From NCBI RefSeq assembly GCF_039535095.1, contig NZ_BAAAWN010000001.1, positions 2,542,001 through 2,606,000 on the forward strand: a stretch of 64,000 nt of DNA, in the 5' to 3' direction. The notes below the pieces were generated by a model that saw only the letters and a list, made by a program, of their open reading frames with translations, did not search any database and was not told the DNA's origin. The translations under genes were made by a program, and so were the position numbers. The DNA comes from Arthrobacter ramosus (GTDB lineage Bacteria > Actinomycetota > Actinomycetes > Actinomycetales > Micrococcaceae). Shown here one piece after another: positions 44,909 to 54,180 of the stretch (the stretch's first letter is position 1; every line of letters starts with the position of its first letter).

Positions 44909-46119
44909 GAGGCCGGCTGACGGAGCGAAGCGAAATGAGCCGTCACATCATGGATGGGCGCTCGTTCAAGCACGAGATTCCGGAACTGGAATATCGACGC
45001 TCCAGCGGCCATTCCCGCAACGCTCAGAAGCCTGCCCTCCTTCAGATACGCAACGAAAAGGCGCTCTGGATCATCGTCAAGGACGACGGCCTGGTCATGC
45101 CCAAGGTTTGATCCGATGCTCTGGATACGGCTCCCGTACTGTTCAGACCAGAAGTAGGGTGCGCTGACGAAACCGCCGGCGTCATGGGTGCCGAGCAACC
45201 GCTTGGCCGCATAGGTGCCCTGTTCGACGGCGTTCGTCCAATGCTCGACGCGCATGAGGCGTTCGTAGAGCGGGTTATGCCATAGCGCGATATCACCCGC
45301 GGCAACGACATCTTCCGTGCCGGCTACCGAGCACGTCGTATCGCAAACCAAACCGCGTTCGACGTCGAGACTGCTGTCAAGAAGCCAGTCAACAGCGGGA
45401 ACAGATCCGATGGCAACGAGCACAACATCGGCGTCCAGTGAATCGCCGTTTGAGAGGTGAACTCGCCGGATCGATCCCGACGCGTGCCCTTCCAGCTCGC
45501 GGACGGTCTGTCCGAGAACGAAACGAACGCCCTCATTCTCATGCTTCGCCTGTAGCGCGGCGCTGAAGGTCTGCCCAAGAATGTGAACAAGTGGTGCCTC
45601 CATTGGTTCAATGACGGTGACCTCCTTCCCCAGCTTGCGTGCCACGGAGGCAACCTCAAGTCCGATGAATCCGCCGCCCACGATGACGACACGTTGGGCC
45701 TCGGCCAGGTCCCCGCGCATGTTGTGGGAGTCCGCCCAGGTGCGCAGGGAGTGGACACCTCCGAGCTTGGCGAACGGTGACGGGCGCGCCATTGTGCCTG
45801 TTGCAATCACGAGGCCATCGTACTGCTCGGCGAAGGGCCGGCCGTCGGCATGTATCCCGCGAATTGTTCGCCGCTCCAGGTCGAGGCCCTCCAACCCACC
45901 GCTGATGCGTTCGGCGCGCAGTTCGTCCGCCCACCCCATGGCGACCTTCCCGGCGGGCAGCGCTCCAGAGAGAAGTCCCTTCGAGACCTCGGGGCGGCGG
46001 TACGGCACGTGGGGATCGCGGTCAACCGTGAGCAGGCGTCCGCCGAAACCTCCCTGACGGAGCTCGCGGGCAGCGCTCAGGCCCGCAACTGACGATCCGG
46101 CTATGACGATTGTTTTCAT
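44905..46119 (-). CDS. NAD(P)H-dependent ferredoxin reductase (putidaredoxin-reductase-like)
   Basis: 404 residues. Two dinucleotide motifs: IAGSSVAGLSAA for FAD (Ser in place of a Gly, common in this family) and VIVGGGFIGLEVA for NAD(P)H; TEDVVAAGDIAL is the second FAD contact. The C-terminal reductase domain (YFWSEQYGSRIQSIG) matches rubredoxin/putidaredoxin reductases. It should reduce the ferredoxin at 42629 for the P450. Starts 3 bp after the ABC permease stop. Confidence 0.93.
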   Translation of the reverse strand: MKTIVIAGSSVAGLSAARELRQGGFGGRLLTVDRDPHVPYRRPEVSKGLLSGALPAGKVAMGWADELRAERISGGLEGLDLERRTIRGIHADGRPFAEQYDGLVIATGTMARPSPFAKLGGVHSLRTWADSHNMRGDLAEAQRVVIVGGGFIGLEVASVARKLGKEVTVIEPMEAPLVHILGQTFSAALQAKHENEGVRFVLGQTVRELEGHASGSIRRVHLSNGDSLDADVVLVAIGSVPAVDWLLDSSLDVERGLVCDTTCSVAGTEDVVAAGDIALWHNPLYERLMRVEHWTNAVEQGTYAAKRLLGTHDAGGFVSAPYFWSEQYGSRIQSIGSNLGHDQAVVLDDDPERLFVAYLKEGRLLSVAGMAAGASIFQFRNLVLERAPIHDVTAHFASLRQPAS

Positions 46120-46122
46120 GTC

Positions 46123-47214
46123 TCAGACCTCAACCCTTTTCTCGGAACCCTGCCCGGCGTGGTGGCCAGACGGGGAGCCCTGCGTGCCGCGTGTTTGCGT
46201 TGACGCCAGGAGGGAACCGCTGCCTTCGCTTTTCCCCTTTGACTTCTCTTTTTTCGGCCGTGACAGCTTCTTGCGGCGGACGACAGCCAGGCCAACGGCC
46301 GCGATCAGTGCAACACCGTTGAACATCGAGGCGACCCACTGCGCTCCCGAAACCAGCTGCAGTCCCTGCACGCCTGTGGCCAGCACGAAGATGGCGAGCA
46401 CTGTGCCCCAGACGTTGTGCCGGCCCGGTACCAGCTGGGTGGATCCGAGGAACACAGCCGCGAAGGCGGGGAGCAACAGGGAAGGCCCGAAACCGAGGGA
46501 GGGACCGGTCAGCGATACGAAAAGCACGCCGGCGAACCCGCAAATCGTCCCTGAGATGGTCAGCGACAGAAATGACCACTTGTCGACCTGTACACCCGAC
46601 AGCCGGGCTGCCTCACGGTCGAAGCCGGTGGCACGCATGTAGCGTCCCGCCGGTGTGCGCTCAAGGAGCCACCAGACGATGAGAGCGATGATGATCATGT
46701 AGAAGAACACCATTTGGAACCCGAAGATGCTCGTTTGGGTCAGACCAGTAAAGAATTCATTGTCAATCGGCAGCGGCTCCCGGTTGTTGGTCACGATCAC
46801 CAGGAATGCCTCCAGAATCGATCCCATTGCCAAGGTGGCAATGAACGAATCGATCTTCAGCTTCACCACTATCAAACCGTTCAGCATGCCGATCACGGTT
46901 CCAACCGCAGTCCCGAGGAGGATTGCCCCCACTGGGTCGAGCAGACCATTTGTCTGCACAATGACGGCAAGGATGCCGGAGAAGTTCGCAATGGCCCCGA
47001 TGGACAGATCGAACTGGCCGGTGACCATTGGCACTAGCAATGCCAGGGCCACGATGGCCGCGATTGCCTCCGTGGACGCCAGGAGATGGACCGTGTTCAT
47101 GGTCGGGAACGTTCGAGGCGCCATGAACGAGAACAGCACGATGAACAGACCCCAAAGGTAGAGGCCGCTGAACCTGTCCAAGCCGGGCGAGAACTTTCTT
47201 CCTGTCACTTTCAT
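46123..47214 (-). CDS. ribose-type ABC transporter permease
   Basis: 363 residues. RbsC-family helices and motifs (MVTGQFDLSIGAIANFSG, GTAVGTVIGMLNGLIVVKLK, ATGFDREAARLSGVQVD). An unusual ~35-residue Lys/Ser-rich C-terminal tail follows the last helix. ATGA overlap with the ATPase gene. Confidence 0.92.
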   Translation of the reverse strand: MKVTGRKFSPGLDRFSGLYLWGLFIVLFSFMAPRTFPTMNTVHLLASTEAIAAIVALALLVPMVTGQFDLSIGAIANFSGILAVIVQTNGLLDPVGAILLGTAVGTVIGMLNGLIVVKLKIDSFIATLAMGSILEAFLVIVTNNREPLPIDNEFFTGLTQTSIFGFQMVFFYMIIIALIVWWLLERTPAGRYMRATGFDREAARLSGVQVDKWSFLSLTISGTICGFAGVLFVSLTGPSLGFGPSLLLPAFAAVFLGSTQLVPGRHNVWGTVLAIFVLATGVQGLQLVSGAQWVASMFNGVALIAAVGLAVVRRKKLSRPKKEKSKGKSEGSGSLLASTQTRGTQGSPSGHHAGQGSEKRVEV

Positions 47215-48761
47215 GAGGTTTCAACCTTTGATTCATTGGAACGGAGAACTCTGCGATCGAGTTCGGCCACCGAAATGTCACTTCCGGTGAGCTGTTCGGT
47301 GATCACCCCTGACCGGATAATGAGGACGCGATCGCACACGGTGGCAATCTCTTCTGCGTCCGTGGAACTGATGACAACGGCGGCGCCGGCATCGCTGGCA
47401 TCCATGATGTAACGGTGCAGTTGGGCCTTGGCACCAACATCCACCCCCTGGGTCGGTTCGTCCAGGAGCATGACACGCGGCGAAATGCGCATCCACTTGC
47501 CGATCAGGATCTTCTGCTGGTTACCACCGCTGAAGCTTGCCAGCGGAGCCTTCACGGCTCCCGCGGGCCGGACCGCGAGCCGGTCCATCCACTGACTGGA
47601 TTCGGTGAGTTCGGCGCTGATCCGCAGATGACCGCCCCGGAAAAACTTCTTCATTGCCGGCAGCGTCAGGTTCTCGCACGCCGTCATTTCCATCAGGCCA
47701 CCGCCGCGCTTGCGATCGGGAGCGAGATAGGCGACTCCCTCCTTGATGGCCGACGCCGGCCGGCCGGCAAGCTGGGCCCCGTCGACGCGAACATCACCGC
47801 CCTCGCGTTCCCTCGCCCCGAAGATGGTGCCAAGAAGCGATTCCCTCCCCGAGCCGGTCAAACCGTAAATGCCGACGATCTCGCCCGGCCGCACTTCGAA
47901 ATCCACCCCTTCGAGTGCGTCTCCTTGCAGCCCCGATACCGTCAGGACCGGCCGGCTGTTTCCCGAAGGAACGTCAGTGATGTCGCGCCGTACCGGCTCG
48001 ACAGCTCCGCCGACAAGTGCGTGGATGATGTCCTCACGTGGTGCATCCACGACGTCCCTGGTGAGCACAATGTGACCGTCGCGCAGCACGCTCACCCGAT
48101 CGGCGAGACGGAAGACCTCATCGAGATGGTGGGTCACATAAAGGATTGCCACACCTTGTGAGGCCGCCGTCTTCACCATCTCATGCAGGTGAGCCACCTC
48201 GCGTGCCGGGAGGGTGGCCGTGGGTTCATCGAGAATGAGGACGGTCACCTTTCCGCCGTGCCGGCTCAGTGCGCGAGCGACGGCGACCCCCGTGCGTTGA
48301 GCGGCAGAGAGCTCCGCAACCCGCTTGGCCGGACTGATGTCCAGCCCGACCGCTTCAAGCGCCTGGGCCGCTTCCCGACGCGCCTGCGCACGACGAATCG
48401 TGCCGAACCTCGTCGGAAAGCCCGCCCCGATGGCCAGATTGTCAAGCACAGTGCTTTCAGCGACGAGCCCGAGGTCCTGGTGGACGATTCGGAGCCCGAG
48501 TTCGTGCGCACTCTTCGTGGAGCCGAAGTCCAGGGGCTTTCCGGCGATCAGGACTTCCCCGCGACCCGGGTCCGGGGCATGATAGCCACCGAGGACCTTG
48601 ATGAGCGTCGATTTTCCCGACCCGTTCTGGCCCAGCAGCGCGTGGATCTCACCGGGAACCAGGTTCAGTTCGAGGGGGTGGAGCACCGTCCTTGGTCCGA
48701 AAGTCTTCGACACATGCGCGATCGAGATCGCAGGAGGCATCACCGCTGTTGGCGCTGTCAT
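47211..48761 (-). CDS. ribose-type ABC transporter ATP-binding protein (two ATPase domains)
   Basis: 516 residues, RbsA/MglA type. First domain: Walker A GQNGSGKS, degenerate signature LSAAQRTG, Walker B VLILDEPTATL. Second: GLTGSGRES, FSGGNQQK, VMLLDEPTQGVD. GAAGGGAC precedes the ATG. Imports a substrate with the permease and the lipoprotein at 48820. CUT2-family systems are best known for sugars, but relatives carry other solutes. Confidence 0.93.
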   Translation of the reverse strand: MTAPTAVMPPAISIAHVSKTFGPRTVLHPLELNLVPGEIHALLGQNGSGKSTLIKVLGGYHAPDPGRGEVLIAGKPLDFGSTKSAHELGLRIVHQDLGLVAESTVLDNLAIGAGFPTRFGTIRRAQARREAAQALEAVGLDISPAKRVAELSAAQRTGVAVARALSRHGGKVTVLILDEPTATLPAREVAHLHEMVKTAASQGVAILYVTHHLDEVFRLADRVSVLRDGHIVLTRDVVDAPREDIIHALVGGAVEPVRRDITDVPSGNSRPVLTVSGLQGDALEGVDFEVRPGEIVGIYGLTGSGRESLLGTIFGAREREGGDVRVDGAQLAGRPASAIKEGVAYLAPDRKRGGGLMEMTACENLTLPAMKKFFRGGHLRISAELTESSQWMDRLAVRPAGAVKAPLASFSGGNQQKILIGKWMRISPRVMLLDEPTQGVDVGAKAQLHRYIMDASDAGAAVVISSTDAEEIATVCDRVLIIRSGVITEQLTGSDISVAELDRRVLRSNESKVETS

Positions 48762-48819
48762 GGAGAGTCCCTTCTTTTCCTTCAGTCAAATGTTCTGGGC
48801 TTGGCTTGCGCGCCGGGTG

Positions 48820-50001
48820 CTACTTGACGCCCCACAGTTTGAGGTATTGCTCCAGGGCGCCCGTGGGGTAGTTGTAGGGAACGCTGGTGCCTTTGACGCT
48901 TTCTTGGGTGACTAGCTGGAACGGCAGCAAGGAGACCTTGTCGAGACCGTCGCTGTGGGTGATGGCGCGCAGGGCGGCATCAACCTGGGAGTACCCGGCA
49001 ACGGGGTAGGAAAAGGCGGTCCAGGCGACCTGCGATCCATCCATAAGTCCGCCCTGGGCGCCCTGATCCATTGAACGGCCCCCGATCTTGACCTGTCCGT
49101 TCAGACCCGCGGCTTTGAGCGCCGCCGTGATCCCCTTGGAGAACTGTGCGTTGTCGAAGAAGACGTAGTTAATGTCGGGCTTGGAACGGAGGGTGTTCAC
49201 GACCGTCGGGACGACTTGGTTTGCGCTTACCTGGGTCAGCGTGGACTCCAGAATCTGCACGCCGCACGCTGCGCACTTGTCAGAGACCTCCTGCTTGAAG
49301 GACTTCACGAAGGCCTCAAGGGAAGGGATGGCGGGGATGTTCTCGAACAGCACCTGGCCGACGCCCTTGGAGTCAGCTATAAACCAGTCGGCCAGCGTCT
49401 TCCCTGCGGCTGCTTCTGCGTCACAGCCAAGCGCACCCTGGATGATGCTGCCAACGGGCTGGAGCGGGCACACCGAGCCGACGATAAGGGGGATGCCGGC
49501 GTCCTTGTACTGCTGGATGACGTCTTCACCATACGCGGAGACGGGATCGCCGCTAATCAGGACGGCGTTGGGGCCCTTCGCGAGGGCGGTCAGCAACGCG
49601 GAGCGGAGGGTGGCGGGGTTCGAGCCCTGGTAGGCGAGCTCTTCGAAGGTCCAGCCGATGCCATCGACGGCCTTGTGTGCGGCGTCAACCATAAGAGTCG
49701 TCGCCGGAAGGCCGCTATTGAGGTAGATGATTTTCCCGTGCGCGGGCAAAGTTCCCTTGAGCGGAATACTCTGGCTCAGGGTCGTGGGCGCCGCGACATG
49801 TGCGTCGGCGACCGCCTTGACTGCCGCAAGTTCGGCGGTGGTGGCGCCCTTTGCATCCGGCGCGCCGCCACCCGTTGCACATCCAGCCATAAGCAGTGCC
49901 GACACGGTAACCGCAATGCCCAACTTGAGCTTGCGGACGGGGCTGTTTCTACCCCGGGTGTCGGCTGGGAAGCCGGATGCACGTTTCAGTTCTTTGTCCA
50001 T
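48820..50001 (-). CDS. ribose-type ABC substrate-binding lipoprotein
   Basis: 393 residues. Basic start, hydrophobic segment, lipobox LLMAGC with Cys41, then an Ala/Thr-rich linker and a type 1 periplasmic-binding fold (GPNAVLISGDPVSAYGEDVI, INYVFFDNAQFSKGI, KIGGRSMDQGAQGG). Cysteines in GSVCPLQP, ALGCDAEA and DKCAACGV are unusual for the class and may form disulfides. ATG 50001 with GGAG seven bases upstream is chosen over 50013. First gene of the P450 operon, which ties the imported compound to the pathway. Confidence 0.9.
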   Translation of the reverse strand: MDKELKRASGFPADTRGRNSPVRKLKLGIAVTVSALLMAGCATGGGAPDAKGATTAELAAVKAVADAHVAAPTTLSQSIPLKGTLPAHGKIIYLNSGLPATTLMVDAAHKAVDGIGWTFEELAYQGSNPATLRSALLTALAKGPNAVLISGDPVSAYGEDVIQQYKDAGIPLIVGSVCPLQPVGSIIQGALGCDAEAAAGKTLADWFIADSKGVGQVLFENIPAIPSLEAFVKSFKQEVSDKCAACGVQILESTLTQVSANQVVPTVVNTLRSKPDINYVFFDNAQFSKGITAALKAAGLNGQVKIGGRSMDQGAQGGLMDGSQVAWTAFSYPVAGYSQVDAALRAITHSDGLDKVSLLPFQLVTQESVKGTSVPYNYPTGALEQYLKLWGVK

Positions 50002-50105
50002 TACGAACTCCATCGTTCGGGCGTCAACAGCGGGGTTGACCCTATGGTTGATTGGGCGTAGCGGTGGCCTCTTGAGACCATCACATTCATACCTACTGTG
50101 ACAAC

Positions 50106-50118
50106 TATACACATGAAT
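50106..50118. promoter_or_regulatory. AT-rich motif upstream of the ABC/P450 operon
   Basis: TATACACATGAAT, about 105 bp before the first gene; similar to 29040-29052, 53046-53058 and 36940-36952. Confidence 0.35.
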
Positions 50119-50321
50119 ATGAGATGCGTCACTGGTTTTATATGAGCTGCGTCACGGGCCTTTTTGTGAGCAGATACCGGGACCGGGAAATGCGTAATAC
50201 GGCGATGCCTCCCAGCAGGGGACATCGAGAGAGACCACAACCTGCGCCGGATCCTGGTCCGGCCTCGACTCGTCCCCGGCGCCGAATCGCTAGCACGCCT
50301 TGCAGCTCGTCCCCAAAGACA

Positions 50322-50349
50322 GGGGGCGGATGCTTTCGCACCCGCCCCC
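50322..50349 (-). terminator. hairpin after the SDR gene
   Basis: GGGGGCGG and CCGCCCCC form an 8-bp perfect stem with a 12-nt loop, 35 bp after the SDR stop on the minus strand. Confidence 0.55.
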
Positions 50350-50383
50350 GTTCCTCACACAAGGCAACGCGTCCCGCCCTCGG

Positions 50384-51217
50384 TCAGCGACCGCGAACGT
50401 AGTCATCGACCGGCGTGGTATCCCACGCGCCCGCTCCGCCGGCCCCTCGGACGCTCCAGACCTGGGACGCACCGCCGTCGACGTAGAGGAGCTGTCCCGT
50501 GATATAGCTGGACCGGTCGGAAAGCAGGAATGCCGCGGCATCTGCGATTTCGCCGGGATGGCCCGCGCGACGCAGCGGCACGGTGCCACCACGGCGGAGA
50601 AGATTCTCTTGGATGGCATCGATGACAACGCCGTCAAAGGCCTGCTGTGTGGCGATGAGCCCCGGGGCGATCCCGTTAACCCGCACGCCCATCGGTGCCC
50701 CGTACATCGCCGAACCGCGCAGCAGCGACAGCACTGCGCCCTTGGACGCTTGGTAAGGAATGATGTCATGGCTACCGTGCGTCCCGCTGACGGAACATGT
50801 AGCGAGAACCGTTCCGCCGCCTCCCTGCGACTCGAACTGGCGAAGTGCCGCGCGAATACCGAGGAAGGTGCTGATGACATTCACCTCCATCACGTGACGG
50901 AAATCGTCCAGGCTGAGGTCGACGAGGCGCGCGGGACTGCCGACGATGCCCACGTTCAGGTGATGCATGTCGATGCGGTCGAAGGCCTCCAGACCCGCGG
51001 CGATGTAGTGCTCGACGCCTGCCTCAGTGGAGACATCCGCTTGCACGCTGATTGCCCGGCTGCCATACCGCCCTGCGACCGCGGCGGCGTCGTCGCCTTC
51101 ACGGTCCACGACGACGACCCGCGCACCCGCCTCGACCAGGCGGTCGACCACTGCCTCACCGAGTCCGCGGCCGGCACCGGTGACTACCGCTACACGGCTT
51201 TGGAAGTTATCCGTCAT
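50384..51217 (-). CDS. SDR family oxidoreductase with atypical NNAG region
   Basis: 277 residues. TGAGRGLG near the N-terminus, YQASK active site and a Ser in CSVSGT. The usual NNAG is replaced by HLNVGI and the C-terminus carries a ~25-residue Gly/Ala/Asp-rich extension (VRGAGGAGAWDTTP). ATG 51217 is used; a GTG at 51229 is possible. 15 bp after the CitE-like gene. Confidence 0.85.
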   Translation of the reverse strand: MTDNFQSRVAVVTGAGRGLGEAVVDRLVEAGARVVVVDREGDDAAAVAGRYGSRAISVQADVSTEAGVEHYIAAGLEAFDRIDMHHLNVGIVGSPARLVDLSLDDFRHVMEVNVISTFLGIRAALRQFESQGGGGTVLATCSVSGTHGSHDIIPYQASKGAVLSLLRGSAMYGAPMGVRVNGIAPGLIATQQAFDGVVIDAIQENLLRRGGTVPLRRAGHPGEIADAAAFLLSDRSSYITGQLLYVDGGASQVWSVRGAGGAGAWDTTPVDDYVRGR

Positions 51218-51231
51218 GCTTCGCGCCACGC

Positions 51232-52134
51232 TTATGCGCGTTCGAGGACGAGCCTGGCAACCCTGTAATCGGGCAACGTGATGACCCGGCCGTTGAGCAC
51301 TGCAGCAGGCTCACCTCTTGCCGCGGTCTCTTCGTACGCGTCGCACACCTGGCGCGCCCGATCCACCTCGGCGGCCGAGGGGCGCATGACTTCATTGATG
51401 ATGGGCAGGTGGGCGGGCGAGACCGCGATGCAGGCGGTGAAGCCGAGATCGGACCACGTTTGGATAAATGCGCGGACCTTCTCGAGGTCCTTGTACTCGG
51501 GGATCAGCGAGCCTCCGGTTGCCCACAGCCCGTAGGCGGCAGCTGCGGCGGCGATCTTCGCGCGTGCGTACCCGCTGGTCAGCGACGAGAGCATGCCGTC
51601 GGCGTCGAAGGGCCGTGAGCCGATGTCGGCGGCGAGGTCGACGTATCCGAAGTGCAGGCCGACGACGGCCGGGTGCGCCGCGATGCGGTCGAGCTCAATA
51701 AGCGCGCGGGCGGTTTCGATCATCACATGAAGTGGGTGAACCCTGCCGGCTCCACGCATGATCGCAACAACCTCGTCGAGCTCCTCGACCGTTTCGACCT
51801 TCGGGTAGGAGATGACGATATCCGCGTCGACGGCGGCGAGTGCCTCCAGGTCGGCCCGTCCCCAGGGCGAGCCGATGTTGTTGCTACGGACAATGATGCG
51901 GCGCTCGCCGAAGTAGTCGATGTCTGCGAGCACTTCGATGACCCGTTCGCGTACCCGCTCCTTGTTTTCGGGGGTGGCAGAGTCTTCGAGGTCGAGCATG
52001 ATTCCGTCGGCCGCGACCTCCGGAACCTTGGACCAATACTTCTCGTTGAGCACCGGGACCTCGATGAGGCTGATCATGCTCGCATATTCTTGGCGCGGTG
52101 TGCGTGCGGTCAGGTCTGTGGAGGTTGTACTCAT
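51232..52134 (-). CDS. HpcH/HpaI aldolase / CitE-like CoA-ester lyase (1)
   Basis: 300 residues. CitE-type beta-barrel: LDLEDSA (48-52 region), IVRSNN (Arg), MIETARAL with Glu140, and FGYVDLAAD with Asp166 as Mg2+ ligands. Family members cleave citryl-, malyl- or citramalyl-CoA type esters, or condense acyl-CoA with a ketoacid. ATGA overlap with hydrolase B; a longer in-frame reading to 52479 would cover that gene and is rejected. Confidence 0.88.
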   Translation of the reverse strand: MSTTSTDLTARTPRQEYASMISLIEVPVLNEKYWSKVPEVAADGIMLDLEDSATPENKERVRERVIEVLADIDYFGERRIIVRSNNIGSPWGRADLEALAAVDADIVISYPKVETVEELDEVVAIMRGAGRVHPLHVMIETARALIELDRIAAHPAVVGLHFGYVDLAADIGSRPFDADGMLSSLTSGYARAKIAAAAAAYGLWATGGSLIPEYKDLEKVRAFIQTWSDLGFTACIAVSPAHLPIINEVMRPSAAEVDRARQVCDAYEETAARGEPAAVLNGRVITLPDYRVARLVLERA

Positions 52135-52982
52135 GGTTGGTCGCCTTCCGCGAAGAAGTCCAGGAGGGAGTCGGTGAATTGTTTGGGCTGTTCGCGGGGG
52201 ATGTAATGGCCGGTCTCGAACCATTCGACCCGCACGTCGGGCATGACCTGCTGAAGACGGTCGACGATGGGCTGGTCCAGGACGTTGCTGGTGCGCCCGA
52301 TCATGTACAGGGTCGGCATGGCCGCCTTCGCCGACATCTCCCACAGGTACTCGACGTCGGGCAGGCTCACCGAGCCGGTGATCCACTGCAGGTCCGGGTC
52401 GGCCTTGGGCACCAGCTTGCCTGCCCAGTTCCGGCGCACCTGGTACTGCACGTGCAGGTCGATGAACTCCTCGACCCACTCCGGGTGCTGCGCCACGTAG
52501 AACTCGCGCACCTCGTGCTCGTCACGGAAGCCGCGCAGGTTCGTGTTCCGCTGGATGAAGTCCCGCATGAACCGCGCACCCTCCACGCTGGTCGCCGGCC
52601 CCGCGTCCGATAACGCCATCCGCCGCACCTGCCCGGGGTTCTCCCCCGCGATCGCGATCGAGACGCGCACCCCGTTGGAGTGCCCGACAAGGTAATAGGG
52701 TCCGATGCCCATCTGCCCGAGCAGACCGGTGACATCGCCGGCGAACGCCCGCACCGCGTAGCCCTGCGGGGACCAGCTGCTCTCCCCGTGACCGCGCAGG
52801 TCCGGGGCAATGACGTGGTACTTCTCGGCAAGACGGCGCGCGATCGGATCCCAGGTGTGGGCGGTCACGTTCAAACCGTGCACCATCACCAGCGGCTGGT
52901 TGCCGCGCTTGCCCCACTCCAGGTAATGGATGTCCAGGCCGTTGACCCTGGCCCGGCCTTCTTGATACTCGTGCGCAGTCAC
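52131..52982 (-). CDS. alpha/beta hydrolase, copy B
   Basis: 283 residues, the same protein as copy A apart from two substitutions: MVHGLN oxyanion region, GHSNG nucleophile elbow, FETGHYIPRE with catalytic His. GTG start with AGAGGAG. Here it sits in a coherent operon: oxidoreductase and crotonase upstream, CitE-like lyase coupled downstream. This is probably the original setting. Confidence 0.9.
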   Translation of the reverse strand: MTAHEYQEGRARVNGLDIHYLEWGKRGNQPLVMVHGLNVTAHTWDPIARRLAEKYHVIAPDLRGHGESSWSPQGYAVRAFAGDVTGLLGQMGIGPYYLVGHSNGVRVSIAIAGENPGQVRRMALSDAGPATSVEGARFMRDFIQRNTNLRGFRDEHEVREFYVAQHPEWVEEFIDLHVQYQVRRNWAGKLVPKADPDLQWITGSVSLPDVEYLWEMSAKAAMPTLYMIGRTSNVLDQPIVDRLQQVMPDVRVEWFETGHYIPREQPKQFTDSLLDFFAEGDQP

Positions 52983-53045
52983 AGTGCTCCTCTTTGAGTT
53001 GGTCCGAGCTCAACACGCCCGGCAGACCAGCAATTCCATCCTAAC

Positions 53046-53058
53046 TATATGTATGAAT
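53046..53058. promoter_or_regulatory. AT-rich motif upstream of hydrolase B
   Basis: TATATGTATGAAT, identical to 29040-29052 because it lies within the duplicated unit. Confidence 0.35.
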
Positions 53059-53076
53059 CGGATATTTGTCACCCCT

Positions 53077-54180
53077 TCAAGCCACACCCTGCCAACACCC
53101 CGAAGCGGCAGCACGCCGGATGACATCAAGCAGCTCGTGCAACCGCACCGCATCGTCAAAGTCGGGGACGTCACCGTCTGCGGTCCCGGCCGCTATCGCC
53201 CGGTACATCCGCCGCACGCTGGCAGCGGGCCCGGCCAGCGGCTCGCCGTCAGCGCAGGGCGGTTCCTCGGGGGCCGGCAGGACCGACCGCTCCCCCGAAC
53301 TGCACGTCTCGACCAGGCTCAACCGTGCCATCTGTATCTGGCCGTCGGGGCTATCCGGCATTATCTCCAGCGTGCCCTCCGAGCCATAGACCGTCATCAA
53401 GGGCATCCCGGTCGCATGCACACCCAGAACAAACAGTCCCGACAATGTCGCCCCGCCTGCGAGCACTCCTTCGATGGCCACCTGGTCGGCCGCGGTCTTG
53501 GTTATCCAACGATTCTCGCCCTCGATCGCCACCTTCGGCGTGGCCACGCCAACCTTCGCCGATAGCCCGGCGAGCCTCCCGACCGCGAACTGCACGGCAT
53601 CAAGGGTGTGCGCGGCACGCACGGTCAGCGCTGACAGCCCGTTTCGCTCATCGGCAACCCATTCCTTGCCGCGTGCCAGCACCGGCGCACCATGACCCAT
53701 GCCGGCTGACAAAACATGCACGGCCAGCACCCGGCCGATCCGCCCCCCGTCGACCAACTCGCGAAGTAGCCGAACTGCGGGTTGCTGCCGCGCCTGAAGA
53801 CCGATGATATGGCGGACGCCGGCCAGCACTGCGTGATCCCGCAGGATCTTGGCCTGCTGGGTATTCACCCCGAGAGGCCACTCGCAGTAAACGTCCTTCC
53901 GGGCTGCCGCGGCGGCCGTGACGGACTCAAAGTGCTCTGTGACTTTCACCGCGACCGTAACGAGGTCAACGTCGGTATCAGCGGCGAGAGCGGTGGCACT
54001 TGTATGGGCGCGTCGTGCACCAAATCGTTCGGCCGAGGCGTCCGCAGTAGCTCGTCGCGTTGTTGACACCGCGCGAAGCGCCACTCCCGGTGTCGCCAGC
54101 ACGGCTGGAATGTGCGATTCCAGGGCCCATCCGCCGCTGATGCTGGCACCGACAATTCCGACACCGAGGTCGCCAGTCAC
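53077..54180 (-). CDS. Gfo/Idh/MocA-type oxidoreductase
   Basis: 367 residues. N-terminal Rossmann domain (GIVGASISGGWALE, VTVAVKVTEHFESV), then CEWPLG in place of the common EKP motif, and the C-terminal beta-sheet domain (LFVLGVHATG, VYGSEGTLEI). The change at EKP, which normally carries the catalytic Lys, means the usual dehydrogenase mechanism may not hold. ATGA overlap with the crotonase upstream; its last codons are included in the duplicated unit. Confidence 0.85.
   Translation of the reverse strand: MTGDLGVGIVGASISGGWALESHIPAVLATPGVALRAVSTTRRATADASAERFGARRAHTSATALAADTDVDLVTVAVKVTEHFESVTAAAAARKDVYCEWPLGVNTQQAKILRDHAVLAGVRHIIGLQARQQPAVRLLRELVDGGRIGRVLAVHVLSAGMGHGAPVLARGKEWVADERNGLSALTVRAAHTLDAVQFAVGRLAGLSAKVGVATPKVAIEGENRWITKTAADQVAIEGVLAGGATLSGLFVLGVHATGMPLMTVYGSEGTLEIMPDSPDGQIQMARLSLVETCSSGERSVLPAPEEPPCADGEPLAGPAASVRRMYRAIAAGTADGDVPDFDDAVRLHELLDVIRRAAASGCWQGVA

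Larger units (their letters stand above)
50002..50383. other. promoter region of the P450 operon
   Basis: About 380 bp without a gene, holding a hairpin (50322-50349) after the upstream SDR and an AT-rich motif (50106-50118) before the operon. Confidence 0.5.
52131..53106 (-). repeat. 976-bp duplication, copy B (parental)
   Basis: Identical in length to 28125-29100 with only scattered base changes. Its upstream edge lies inside the intact Gfo/Idh-type gene and its downstream edge at the start codon of the CitE-like gene. Confidence 0.9.

Noticed and set aside
52135..52479. N-terminal extension of CitE-like lyase 1
   Set aside because: It reads through hydrolase B in another frame; the ATG at 52134 with ATGA coupling begins the CitE homology.
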